A stretch of 15,332 nt of DNA from an uncultured Gammaproteobacteria bacterium (GCA_937967995.1 CALBTB010000016.1:1-15332), one strand, 5' to 3'. Numbered from the stretch's first letter, positions 1-12,290 are shown. Translations and numbers: made by a program. Notes: generated from the letters alone by a model not told the origin.

Positions 1-64
1 CCACGTGACCTATCGTGCCCACGTTCACGTGCGGTTTGGTGCGTTCAAATTTTTCTTTAGACAC
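1..64 (-). CDS. tuf: Elongation factor Tu, N-terminal fragment (second tuf copy, runs off the window)
   Basis: EF-Tu is the GTPase that brings aminoacyl-tRNA to the ribosomal A site. Only the first 21 codons are present; they read (M)SKEKFERTKPHVNVGTIGH, the standard bacterial EF-Tu start, and the gene is cut at the window edge just before the P-loop. The start codon is GTG at 62-64. No ATG near it would give the known N-terminus, and an AGAGGA Shine-Dalgarno lies 8 nt upstream. The gene lies 34 bp after fusA in the same direction, the classic fusA-tufA order of the str operon, so it is probably co-transcribed with fusA. This copy corresponds by position to E. coli tufA. The end of another EF-Tu gene lies at the opposite edge of the window. 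Confidence 0.95.
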   Translation of the reverse strand, partial: MSKEKFERTKPHVNVGTIGHV

Positions 65-98
65 GGCTCTAATCCTCTTCTAGATTAAATCACTAAAC

Positions 99-2201
99 TC
101 AAGATGCTTTTTTAACTACTTCGTCTGCTATGCTACTTGGCGCCTCAGCATACTTTTCAAATTCCATGCTGTAAGTGGCACGACCCTGCGTTTGCGAACG
201 CAGGTCAGTGGCATAGCCGAACATTTCTTTCAACGGCACTTCAGCGCGTACGATTTTACCGCTCGCACTTTCGTCCATTTCCCTGATCATGCCGCGACGA
301 CGATTAATATCACCCACGACATCACCCATATATTCTTCCGGTGACACCACTTCAACCTTCATAATGGGTTCAAGCAACACCGGGCTGCACTTCCTGGCAC
401 CTTCCTTGAAACCCATCGAACCGGCAATTTTAAACGCCATTTCAGATGAGTCCACTTCGTGGAACGAGCCATCGAATAAAGTAACCTTCACATCCACCAT
501 CGGGAAACCGGCAACTACGCCGTTTTCCATGGCTTCCTTAATGCCTTTGTCTACCGCCGGAATATATTCCTTCGGAATCGTACCGCCGACAATTTGATTA
601 ACAAATTCATAACCGGCACCCGGCTCCTGCGGCTCGATCTTCAATACAACATGACCGTACTGACCACGACCACCGGACTGACGAACAAACTTGCCTTCGA
701 CTTTCTCGGCGGTCTTGCGAATGGTTTCGCGATAAGCCACCTGTGGTGCACCCACATTCGCTTCCACTTTAAATTCGCGCTTCATGCGATCGACGATGAT
801 ATCGAGATGCAGTTCGCCCATGCCGGAAATAATGGTCTGGCCGGACTCTTCATCAGTGCGAACGCGGAACGACGGATCTTCCTGCGCCAGCTTGCCTAAT
901 GCAATACCCATTTTTTCCTGGTCGGCCTTGGTCTTTGGCTCGATGGCCACCGAGATGACCGGCTCCGGGAACTCCATGCGTTCCAGTGTGATGACATTAT
1001 TGATGTCACACAGCGTGTCACCCGTGGTCACGTCTTTTAAACCGACGGCGGCAGCGATATCGCCGGCACGCACTTCTTTAATCTCTTCGCGCGAGTTGGC
1101 ATGCATCTGCACGATACGCCCTATACGCTCTTTTTTGCCCTTGACCGGGTTATACACGGTATCGCCCGAGTTAATCACACCGGAATAAACCCGGAAAAAC
1201 GTCAGCGTACCCACAAACGGGTCGGTGGCAATTTTAAATGCCAGCGCAGAAAACGGTTCGTCATCAGTTGGATGACGCTCGGCTTCCGTTTCATCCTTGT
1301 CGTTCAGATGACCCTTAATCGCCGGTACGTCGACGGGTGCCGGCATATAGTCAATCACGGCATCCAGCATGGCCTGTACGCCCTTGTTCTTGAATGCAGA
1401 ACCACACAGGCAGGGAATAATTTCATTGGCCAGCGTGCGCATACGCAGGCCTTTTTTAATCTCTTCTGCAGACAGGTCACCATTTTCCAGGTACTTGTCC
1501 ATCAGCGCTTCTGAAGCTTCGGCTGCCGCTTCGACCATCTGCTCACGCAGCTCGGCACACTTGTCAGCGATATCCGCCGGAATCTCTTCTTCTGTGAAGG
1601 TGGCGCCCATATCGGCCTCGTTCCACATAATGGCCTTCATTCTGATCAGGTCGACGACACCTTTGAATTTCTCTTCTGCACCGATGTTCATCTGAATCGG
1701 TACCGGGTTCGCGCCCAGACGCGTCTTGATCTGTTTTACGACACGCAAAAAGTCTGCACCGGCGCGGTCCATTTTATTGACGAAGGCCATGCGCGGTACA
1801 TGATATTTGTTGGCCTGACGCCAGACTGTCTCTGACTGCGGTTCAACGCCACCGACCGCACAGAACACGGCACAGGCGCCGTCCAGAACGCGCAGTGAGC
1901 GTTCCACTTCGATGGTAAAGTCCACGTGTCCCGGCGTGTCGATAATATTGATGCGATGCTCGGAATACTGTTGTTCCATGCCTCGCCAGAAACAGGTCGT
2001 GGCCGCGGAGGTAATCGTGATTCCGCGCTCCTGCTCCTGTTCCATCCAGTCCATGGTCGCAGCACCATCGTGTACTTCACCAATCTTGTGTGAAATACCG
2101 GTGTAGAACAGAACACGTTCTGTCGTCGTCGTCTTGCCGGCATCAATGTGCGCCATGATGCCGATATTACGATAACGTTCTAATGGTGTTTTGCGTGCCA
2201 C
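99..2201 (-). CDS. fusA: Elongation factor G
   Basis: EF-G is the cytosolic GTPase that drives tRNA-mRNA translocation and, with RRF, ribosome recycling. The 700-aa product matches the usual bacterial length (704 in E. coli). GTPase motifs are in order: P-loop AHIDAGKTT at residues 17-25, switch I RGITIT at 59-64, DTPGH at 88-92 and NKMD at 142-145. Domains II to V follow, ending in the typical C-terminal stretch around RSQTQGRATYSMEFEKY. The start codon is GTG at 2199-2201, giving MARKTPLERYRNIGI, which aligns with the E. coli N-terminus. Its Shine-Dalgarno is poor (a GGT 10 nt upstream). The gene starts 33 bp after rpsG, so expression may depend partly on coupling to rpsG translation (inference). 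It is complete, with no frameshift or missing motif. The length and strong match to the canonical form argue against a secondary EF-G paralogue. Confidence 0.98.
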   Translation of the reverse strand: MARKTPLERYRNIGIMAHIDAGKTTTTERVLFYTGISHKIGEVHDGAATMDWMEQEQERGITITSAATTCFWRGMEQQYSEHRINIIDTPGHVDFTIEVERSLRVLDGACAVFCAVGGVEPQSETVWRQANKYHVPRMAFVNKMDRAGADFLRVVKQIKTRLGANPVPIQMNIGAEEKFKGVVDLIRMKAIMWNEADMGATFTEEEIPADIADKCAELREQMVEAAAEASEALMDKYLENGDLSAEEIKKGLRMRTLANEIIPCLCGSAFKNKGVQAMLDAVIDYMPAPVDVPAIKGHLNDKDETEAERHPTDDEPFSALAFKIATDPFVGTLTFFRVYSGVINSGDTVYNPVKGKKERIGRIVQMHANSREEIKEVRAGDIAAAVGLKDVTTGDTLCDINNVITLERMEFPEPVISVAIEPKTKADQEKMGIALGKLAQEDPSFRVRTDEESGQTIISGMGELHLDIIVDRMKREFKVEANVGAPQVAYRETIRKTAEKVEGKFVRQSGGRGQYGHVVLKIEPQEPGAGYEFVNQIVGGTIPKEYIPAVDKGIKEAMENGVVAGFPMVDVKVTLFDGSFHEVDSSEMAFKIAGSMGFKEGARKCSPVLLEPIMKVEVVSPEEYMGDVVGDINRRRGMIREMDESASGKIVRAEVPLKEMFGYATDLRSQTQGRATYSMEFEKYAEAPSSIADEVVKKAS

Positions 2202-2234
2202 GGTCGTTTACCAATAATACCTATATATATGTGC

Positions 2235-2705
2235 TTACCAGCGATAGTGAGCAAAGGCCTTGTTTGCCTCTGCCATACGATGGGTTTCCTCACGTTTCTT
2301 CACAGCGGCGCCGCGCTTCTCAGACGCCTCTAAAATCTCTCCAGCCAGTCGTGCGCGCATGCCTTTCTCACCACGGGCACGGGCTGCATCTACCAGCCAG
2401 CGCATGGCCAGGGCCAGACGGCGATCAGCACGCACTTCCACCGGAACCTGGTAAGTCGCACCACCCACACGGCGAGATTTCACCTCCACCATGGGTTGTA
2501 CATTTTCCAGTGCCGATTCAAGGACCAGCATGGCATCACCCTTGGTCTTGTCGCCAATGGTGTCCAGCGCGCCGTAGACGACTTTTTCCGCCACCGCTTT
2601 CTTGCCATCCAGCATCAGGATGTTGATGAACTTACTGATCATCTCCGAACCGAACTTCGGGTCCGGTAAAACGGTTCGTTTGATTGCTGCGTGTCTTCTT
2701 GCCAT
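2235..2705 (-). CDS. rpsG: 30S ribosomal protein S7
   Basis: S7 nucleates folding of the 3' major domain of 16S rRNA and lines the mRNA exit and E-site region of the small subunit. The 156-aa product has the family core LPDPKFGSE, KFINILMLDGKK, VEVKSRRVGGATYQVPVEV and the ending MAEANKAFAHYRW. It ends at that tryptophan, like most bacterial S7 proteins and unlike the longer E. coli K-12 form. The ATG at 2703-2705 gives MARRHAAIKR and has an AGGA Shine-Dalgarno 9-10 nt upstream. In E. coli S7 is the translational repressor of the str operon and binds the rpsL-rpsG spacer. The spacer here is 82 bp and contains a hairpin (see 2735-2764), so similar control is plausible but not shown. Confidence 0.98.
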   Translation of the reverse strand: MARRHAAIKRTVLPDPKFGSEMISKFINILMLDGKKAVAEKVVYGALDTIGDKTKGDAMLVLESALENVQPMVEVKSRRVGGATYQVPVEVRADRRLALAMRWLVDAARARGEKGMRARLAGEILEASEKRGAAVKKREETHRMAEANKAFAHYRW

Positions 2706-2734
2706 CAGTTTTTTTCCTGTTTCTTACACGTGAA

Positions 2735-2764
2735 AACGGCCGGTGAGGTGTTCAACCAGCCGTT
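2735..2764 (-). promoter_or_regulatory. Hairpin in the rpsL-rpsG spacer, candidate S7 feedback site or attenuator
   Basis: On the transcribed strand AACGGCTGGT pairs with ACCGGCCGTT (10 bp, one G-U wobble) around a 10-nt loop, and a short run of four T residues begins at the end of the stem. It lies between the rpsL stop and the rpsG Shine-Dalgarno. The E. coli rpsL-rpsG spacer is the known S7 binding site for str operon autoregulation. The same position suggests the same role here, but I cannot align the two structures. The T-run is too short for a strong terminator. Confidence 0.5.
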
Positions 2765-2787
2765 TCCCTCCAAATTGTAAAAGCGAC

Positions 2788-3162
2788 TTAAGCGTTGGGT
2801 CGCTTGGCGCCGTACTTCGAACGCGCCTGTTTGCGGTCACTTACACCCGCGGTATCGAGTGACCCACGCACAGTGTGATAGCGCACACCCGGCAGGTCCT
2901 TCACCCGGCCGCCGCGAATCAGCACCACCGAGTGTTCCTGCAAATTATGACCTTCACCACCAATATAACTGGTGACTTCAAAACCGTTGGTCAGGCGCAC
3001 CCGCGCTACCTTACGCAGTGCCGAATTCGGCTTTTTGGGGGTCGTGGTATAGACCCTGGTACATACTCCGCGTTTCTGCGGGCAGGCTTCCAGTGCCGGC
3101 ACATTACTTTTTTCGCGTTTGCGCTGGCGTGGTTTACGTACCAACTGGTTAATTGTTGCCAT
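2788..3162 (-). CDS. rpsL: 30S ribosomal protein S12
   Basis: S12 sits at the decoding centre of the small subunit and affects accuracy of tRNA selection. The 124-aa product is the normal length and begins MATINQLVRKPR. The loop TTTPKKPNSALRK carries Lys43, and VKDLPGVRYH carries Lys88 and Asp89. These are the positions (counting Met) where substitutions give streptomycin resistance in E. coli, and here they hold the sensitive-type residues. Asp89 is the residue methylthiolated by RimO in E. coli. The ATG at 3160-3162 is preceded by a purine-rich stretch (AGAAAGAAGCG) rather than a clear Shine-Dalgarno. This is the first gene of the str group and has its own promoter 77-105 bp upstream, in the spacer after rpoC. 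Confidence 0.98.
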   Translation of the reverse strand: MATINQLVRKPRQRKREKSNVPALEACPQKRGVCTRVYTTTPKKPNSALRKVARVRLTNGFEVTSYIGGEGHNLQEHSVVLIRGGRVKDLPGVRYHTVRGSLDTAGVSDRKQARSKYGAKRPNA

Positions 3163-3191
3163 ACTTTTTCGCTTCTTTCTCTAAGTTCCTG

Positions 3192-3227
3192 AAAACAAAG
3201 ACAGGCCGGGCGGAACCCGACCTGTCT
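3192..3227 (-). terminator. Terminator-like hairpin in the rpsL leader
   Basis: On the transcribed strand AGACAGGTCGGG pairs with CCCGGCCTGTCT (12 bp, one G-U wobble) around loop TTCCG, followed directly by TTGTTTT. This is a good intrinsic terminator shape. It lies 30 bp before the rpsL start and only about 5-6 nt after the predicted start of transcription from the promoter at 3239-3267. It could end or attenuate rpoBC transcripts, act as an attenuator in the str leader, or simply stabilise the 5' end of the rpsL mRNA. The sequence does not decide between these. Confidence 0.7.
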
Positions 3228-3238
3228 AGAGGCGCGAG

Positions 3239-3267
3239 ATTTTAGTGAAACCGGGCAGTAACGTCAA
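3239..3267 (-). promoter_or_regulatory. Sigma-70 promoter for rpsL-rpsG-fusA-tuf
   Basis: A -35 box TTGACG (3262-3267) and a -10 box TAAAAT (3239-3244) are separated by exactly 17 bp, each one mismatch from consensus. The box pair lies in the 148-bp rpoC-rpsL spacer and points toward rpsL. Initiation is expected near 3232. The stretch between the -10 box and that point (TCTCGCG) is GC-rich, as in ribosomal promoters under stringent control. It is the clearest promoter in the window and matches the position of the E. coli str operon promoter just before rpsL. Confidence 0.82.
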
Positions 3268-3310
3268 GCAGACACGGGGCCCTGACGCGACTATTTTCCG
3301 GTTTTTTTGC

Positions 3311-6300
3311 TTAGCTGCTGGTCGCTTCCTTAGAAGCCGCCGATCCGTCATCAAATCCGGTGTCGGCCTGGGACGCTTCCTCGAGCAGGCTTTCCATGAC
3401 GTCGCTGGTCTGGCGCTTGCGACGGCGCTCCTTGTGGAAGGCCATACCTGTACCGGCCGGAATCAGGCGGCCGACAATGACATTTTCCTTCAGACCGCGC
3501 AGGTCGTCGACCTTGCCGGTGACCGCCGCCTCGGTGAGGACGCGGGTGGTCTCCTGGAAGGAGGCCGCTGAAATGAAGGATTCTGTGGCCAGTGATGCCT
3601 TGGTTATTCCCAGTAGCATGTTGGCATATTTGGCCCGTTGCTTGCCCAGCGCCTCCAGCTCGTCGTTGACCTCCATGACACGGGCGCGATCGACCTGTTC
3701 ACCCTGCAGGAATTTGCTGTCACCGGCATCGGCAATTTCAACCTTGCGCAGCATCTGGCGCACGATGACTTCGATATGCTTGTCGTTAATCTTCACACCC
3801 TGCAGGCGATAGACTTCCTGCACTTCGTTGACGATGTAATTGGCCAGCGCCTCGATACCCAGCAAGCGCAGAATATCGTGCGGGTTGGTTTCACCCTCGG
3901 CGATGACTTCACCTTTCTCCACGTGCTCACCTTCGAACACCGTGACATGACGCCATTTTGGTATCAGCTCTTCGTAGACATCGCCCTCGCCCGGGGTAAT
4001 GACCAGACGTTGCTTGCCCTTGGTCTCCTTACCGAAGGAAACCGTACCGGAGATTTCCGCCATGATGGCCGATTCCTTCGGCTTGCGGGCTTCAAACAGG
4101 TCGGCCACACGCGGCAGACCACCGGTGATATCACGGGTCTTGGACGATTCCTGCGGAATACGCGCAACGACGTCACCCACGCCTACGGCGGCACCGTCCG
4201 TAAGTGAGATAATGGCACCGGATGGCAGATAGTAATGAGCCGGAATGTCGGTGCCGGCGATATTCATATCCTCGCCCTTGTCATCGACAAGTTTAACCAT
4301 TGGTCGCATGTCCTTGGCGGCACTACTGCGCTGCTTCGGATCCATCACCACAAGTGAAGACAGGCCGGTAACTTCATCCACTTCCGACGATACCGTTACA
4401 CCGTCGGCAATATCGACAAACTTGATCTGACCTGCCACTTCAGTGATAACCGGGTGAGTATGCGGATCCCAGTTGGCAATAACCTGACCGGCTTCCACCA
4501 CATCACCATCATTCACTGAAATCGATGCACCATAAGGAACCTTGTAACGCTCACGCTCCCGCATGTGATCATCCAGTACGGTAATTTCACCTGAGCGGGA
4601 CACAGCCACGTTGTTACCACTGGCATGTTGCACACTCTTCATATTGTGTAGGCGAACCGTTCCTTTGCTCTTCACTTGAATATTGTTCACAGCCGCGGAA
4701 CGCGAGGCGGCACCACCGATGTGGAAAGTCCGCATGGTCAGCTGGGTACCCGGTTCACCAATCGACTGGGCAGCAATAACACCGACCGCTTCACCACTGT
4801 TGACCTTGTGACCGCGCGCCAGATCGCGTCCATAACATTCGGAACAGACACCATGGCGGGTCAGGCAGGTAATCGGTGAACGCACCTTGATGTGATCCAC
4901 ACCCAGGTCTTCAAGACGGCTTACCCAGGCCTCATCCAGATAGGTACCACGCTCCAGCAGGACTTTGCCTTCAGCTGAGGTAACATCCTCGGCCACGACG
5001 CGACCCAGGACACGTTCACTCAAGGGTTCGACAACGTCACCACCCTCGATCAATGAGGTCATCATGACACCACCGGTGGTTCCACAGTCCGGTTCAGTAA
5101 CAACCAGATCCTGGGACACGTCAACCAGGCGGCGGGTCAGGTAACCGGAGTTCGCCGTCTTCAACGCCGTATCGGCCAGACCTTTGCGAGCACCGTGGGT
5201 AGAAATAAAGTACTGTAATACTGACAGACCTTCGCGGAAGTTAGCCGTAATCGGCTGCTCGATAATAGAGCCATCCGGCTTCGCCATCAGACCACGCATA
5301 CCGGCCAACTGACGAATCTGCGCCGCGCTACCGCGGGCACCGGAGTCGGCCATCATAAATACCGAGTTAAAGGATGGTTGCTTGACCGTATTGCCGTCTT
5401 TGTCGACGACATCATCAGTTCCCAGTTTTTCCATCATCGCCTTGGCGACCTGGTCATTGGTGTGTGACCAGATATCCACGACCTTGTTGTAACGTTCGTT
5501 GTTGGTTACCAGACCGGAAGTGTATTGATCGACAATCTCTTTTACTTCCTCTTCGGCCTTGGTGAGGATATCCGTCTTGGCTTCCGGAATCACCATGTCT
5601 TCCAGGCCGAACGAGACGCCAGCCTTGGTGGAATAACGGAAACCGGTATACATCAACTGGTCGGCAAAAATAACCGTATCTTTCAGACCCAGGTTGCGAT
5701 AACAGGCATTGATCAGGCGTGATATGGATTTCTTGTTCATGTCCTGATCAAACAGCGAGAATGGCATTCCATCCGGCGCGATCTCGTACAACATGGCACG
5801 ACCAACCGTCGTATCCTTAACAGAAAACACCGTGCTCTTATTACCATCCGCATCGATATTTACTTCACCAATACGTACCTTGACGCGCGCCTGCAGGCTC
5901 ACAATACCGTTGGCATAGGCGCGATGGACTTCGGCAATATCCGCAAATACCATGCCTTCGCCTTTTGCATTAACACGCTCGCGGGTCATCCAGTACAGGC
6001 CCAGTACCACGTCCTGTGACGGTACGATAATCGGTTCACCATTCGCCGGTGACAGAATATTGTTGGTCGACATCATCAGTGCACGCGCTTCAAGCTGCGC
6101 TTCCAGTGACAGGGGCACGTGTACCGCCATCTGGTCACCGTCAAAGTCGGCGTTAAATGCAGTACAAACCAGCGGATGCAACTGAATCGCCTTACCTTCG
6201 ATCAGGACCGGCTCAAACGCCTGAATACCGAGACGGTGCAGTGTCGGAGCGCGGTTTAACATGACCGGGTGTTCGCGGATTACTTCTTCGAGAATGTCCC

Positions 6301-7525
6301 AGACTTCCGGACCTTCGCGCTCGACCATCTTCTTGGCCGCCTTGATAGTGGTCGCCAGACCACGGCGTTCCAGTTTGGAGAAAATAAACGGCTTGAATAA
6401 TTCCAGCGCCATTTTCTTGGGTAGTCCGCACTGGTGTAATTTCAGCGTCGGACCCACCACGATCACCGAACGACCGGAGTAGTCAACGCGCTTACCCAGC
6501 AGGTTCTGACGGAAACGGCCCTGCTTACCCTTGATCATGTCAGCCAGTGACTTGAGTGGACGCTTGTTAGATCCGGTAATCGCGCGACCACGACGACCGT
6601 TATCCAGCAGCGCATCCACCGCTTCCTGCAGCATACGTTTTTCGTTGCGTACGATGATGTCCGGTGCGTTCAGGTCTAATAATCTTTTAAGCCGGTTGTT
6701 GCGGTTGATAACGCGGCGATACAGATCATTCAGATCGGAGGTGGCAAAACGGCCACCTTCCAGCGGAACCAGCGGACGCAGTTCCGGTGGCAGAACCGGC
6801 AGCACGGTCATCACCATCCATTCCGGATTATTACCGGAATCCAGGAAGGCTTCGATCAGCTTGAGGCGCTTACCAAATTTCTTCAGTTTGGTTTCGGACT
6901 TGGTACCGGCGATATCTTCACGCAGCTGGGCCGCTTCGGCCTTGAGATCGGTGGTACGAAGTAATTCATAAATCGCTTCGGCACCCATGCGCGCATCAAA
7001 TTCATCACCGTATTCTTCGATGGTTTCCAGGTATTGCTCATCTGTGAGTAACTGGCCACGTTCCAGTTCGGTCATGCCCGGATCAACAACCACAAACGCT
7101 TCAAAGTACAGAATGCGTTCGATGTCGCGCAGTGTCATATCCAGCAACAGGCCCATGCGCGATGGCAGTGACTTCAGGAACCAGATATGTGCTACCGGTG
7201 ATGCCAGCTCGATGTGACCCATGCGTTCGCGACGTACCTTGGCGAGCGTGACTTCGATACCGCACTTTTCACAAATCACACCGCGATGTTTGAGTCGCTT
7301 GTACTTACCACACAGACATTCGTAGTCCTTGACCGGTCCGAAAATCTTGGCGCAGAACAGGCCATCCCGTTCCGGTTTGAAGGTACGGTAATTAATGGTT
7401 TCCGGTTTTTTGACTTCACCAAAAGACCATGAACGAATCTTTTGTGGCGAAGCCAGACCGATACGAATCGCATCGAAGTCATCCATCGTACCCTGTTGTT
7501 TCAAGATCTTGAGTAAATCTTTCAC
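3311..7525 (-). CDS. rpoC: DNA-directed RNA polymerase subunit beta'
   Basis: Beta' forms one pincer of the core RNA polymerase and carries the catalytic magnesium site. The product is 1404 aa (1407 in E. coli). The N-terminal zinc site is formed by Cys70, Cys72, Cys85 and Cys88. The absolutely conserved NADFDGD loop has Asp460, Asp462 and Asp464, the same numbers as E. coli. The second zinc site is visible in EPDCGTTGG and in CLTRHGVCSECYGRD. The bridge-helix and trigger-loop regions (for example SIGEPGTQLTMRTFHIGG) are intact, and the length allows for the gammaproteobacterial insertion between them. The start is GTG (7523-7525) giving MKDLLKILKQQ, with AGGAG 7 nt upstream; E. coli rpoC also starts with GTG. 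It lies 42 bp after rpoB with no promoter seen between them, so the two are co-transcribed. Confidence 0.99.
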   Translation of the reverse strand: MKDLLKILKQQGTMDDFDAIRIGLASPQKIRSWSFGEVKKPETINYRTFKPERDGLFCAKIFGPVKDYECLCGKYKRLKHRGVICEKCGIEVTLAKVRRERMGHIELASPVAHIWFLKSLPSRMGLLLDMTLRDIERILYFEAFVVVDPGMTELERGQLLTDEQYLETIEEYGDEFDARMGAEAIYELLRTTDLKAEAAQLREDIAGTKSETKLKKFGKRLKLIEAFLDSGNNPEWMVMTVLPVLPPELRPLVPLEGGRFATSDLNDLYRRVINRNNRLKRLLDLNAPDIIVRNEKRMLQEAVDALLDNGRRGRAITGSNKRPLKSLADMIKGKQGRFRQNLLGKRVDYSGRSVIVVGPTLKLHQCGLPKKMALELFKPFIFSKLERRGLATTIKAAKKMVEREGPEVWDILEEVIREHPVMLNRAPTLHRLGIQAFEPVLIEGKAIQLHPLVCTAFNADFDGDQMAVHVPLSLEAQLEARALMMSTNNILSPANGEPIIVPSQDVVLGLYWMTRERVNAKGEGMVFADIAEVHRAYANGIVSLQARVKVRIGEVNIDADGNKSTVFSVKDTTVGRAMLYEIAPDGMPFSLFDQDMNKKSISRLINACYRNLGLKDTVIFADQLMYTGFRYSTKAGVSFGLEDMVIPEAKTDILTKAEEEVKEIVDQYTSGLVTNNERYNKVVDIWSHTNDQVAKAMMEKLGTDDVVDKDGNTVKQPSFNSVFMMADSGARGSAAQIRQLAGMRGLMAKPDGSIIEQPITANFREGLSVLQYFISTHGARKGLADTALKTANSGYLTRRLVDVSQDLVVTEPDCGTTGGVMMTSLIEGGDVVEPLSERVLGRVVAEDVTSAEGKVLLERGTYLDEAWVSRLEDLGVDHIKVRSPITCLTRHGVCSECYGRDLARGHKVNSGEAVGVIAAQSIGEPGTQLTMRTFHIGGAASRSAAVNNIQVKSKGTVRLHNMKSVQHASGNNVAVSRSGEITVLDDHMRERERYKVPYGASISVNDGDVVEAGQVIANWDPHTHPVITEVAGQIKFVDIADGVTVSSEVDEVTGLSSLVVMDPKQRSSAAKDMRPMVKLVDDKGEDMNIAGTDIPAHYYLPSGAIISLTDGAAVGVGDVVARIPQESSKTRDITGGLPRVADLFEARKPKESAIMAEISGTVSFGKETKGKQRLVITPGEGDVYEELIPKWRHVTVFEGEHVEKGEVIAEGETNPHDILRLLGIEALANYIVNEVQEVYRLQGVKINDKHIEVIVRQMLRKVEIADAGDSKFLQGEQVDRARVMEVNDELEALGKQRAKYANMLLGITKASLATESFISAASFQETTRVLTEAAVTGKVDDLRGLKENVIVGRLIPAGTGMAFHKERRRKRQTSDVMESLLEEASQADTGFDDGSAASKEATSS

Positions 7526-7567
7526 AGTATTACTCCTAAAGTGTCATTCCCGTTTGTGCGGCTTGGG

Positions 7568-11644
<4,077 letters not shown>

Positions 11645-11705
11645 CGCTTCTCGCCCTCTGTCTGTTCATCACTCGGGTCGGGTGGACCCGTCACTTTTTT
11701 AAAAC

Positions 11706-11751
11706 GCAAAACACAACAACACCAGCCAGTGGCCTTGCGACCACCGGCTGG
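11706..11751 (-). terminator. Attenuator-like hairpin in the rplL-rpoB spacer
   Basis: On the transcribed strand CCAGCCGGTGG pairs with CCACTGGCTGG (11 bp, one G-U wobble) around the loop TCGCAAGG. A T-rich but interrupted tail follows (TGTTGTTGTGTTTTG). The broken T-tract suggests partial rather than full termination. In E. coli a partial terminator between rplL and rpoB lets only a fraction of transcripts continue into rpoBC. The position and form here match that role, which is inferred from position rather than demonstrated. Confidence 0.72.
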
Positions 11752-11799
11752 GGATTGCTGTTATGTTCTATGAGATAAAGATGTCACCTGGTATCGGTA

Positions 11800-11842
11800 G
11801 TGTAACCGGTTTCCCCTCAAATTGGGAGGGGAACCCGGACAC
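11800..11842 (-). promoter_or_regulatory. Long hairpin after rplL, candidate RNase III processing site
   Basis: On the transcribed strand TTCCCCTC pairs with GAGGGGAA around a 7-nt loop. The stem continues through one G-A mismatch into CCGG/CCGG and, after a 2-nt bulge, GTGT/ACAC, giving about 16 bp in all. No T-tract follows, so it is not an intrinsic terminator. It starts 17 bp after the rplL stop codon. E. coli has an RNase III cleavage site in the rplL-rpoB spacer, so a processing or 3'-end-protecting role is a reasonable guess. Confidence 0.55.
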
Positions 11843-11859
11843 AAAACAGGCGAATAACC

Positions 11860-12237
11860 TTACTTAAGCTCGACTTTCGCGCCGGCTTCTTCCAGTTGCT
11901 TCTTCATCTCTTCGGCTTCTGCCTTGGCAACGCCTTCCTTCAGCGGGGAAGGTGCGCCTTCGACCAGTTCCTTGGCTTCTTTCAGACCCAGGCCGGTAAT
12001 GGCACGAACTGCCTTGATGACGCCAACCTTGTTGTCGCCAAAGGAAGCCAGAACCACGTCGAACTCGTCCTTGGCTTCGGCAGCCGGTGCATCACCAGCA
12101 GCGGCTGCTGGTGCAGCAGCAACTGCCGCCGCAGCAGAAACGCCGAATTTTTCTTCCATCGCTTCGATCAGATCGACCACTTCCATGACGGTCATGTTTG
12201 AAATAGTTTCCAAAATGTCTTCTTTTGAAACAGCCAT
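11860..12237 (-). CDS. rplL: 50S ribosomal protein L7/L12
   Basis: L7/L12 forms the flexible stalk of the large subunit. Its dimers bind L10 and recruit and stimulate the translational GTPases, including the EF-G and EF-Tu encoded nearby. The product is 125 aa (121 in E. coli). Residues 1-32 form the N-terminal dimerisation domain and residues 34-56 the hinge, rich in alanine (SAAAAVAAAPAAAAGDAPAA). The globular C-terminal domain follows, with the conserved FGDNKVGVIKAVRAITGLGLKEAKELVE. The ATG at 12235-12237 has a strong AGGAGA Shine-Dalgarno 6 nt upstream, stronger than that of rplJ. This fits the need for several L12 copies per L10. It lies 53 bp after rplJ. Confidence 0.99.
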   Translation of the reverse strand: MAVSKEDILETISNMTVMEVVDLIEAMEEKFGVSAAAAVAAAPAAAAGDAPAAEAKDEFDVVLASFGDNKVGVIKAVRAITGLGLKEAKELVEGAPSPLKEGVAKAEAEEMKKQLEEAGAKVELK

Positions 12238-12290
12238 TTTGTTTCTCCTAAAGTTTAAAAGTTACCTCAAAATGAGGCGTAAATTTCGTG

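Noticed and set aside
3638..4207. A 189-codon open frame on the plus strand inside rpoC
   Set aside because: Antisense shadow of rpoC; its composition reflects the complementary strand of rpoC codons.
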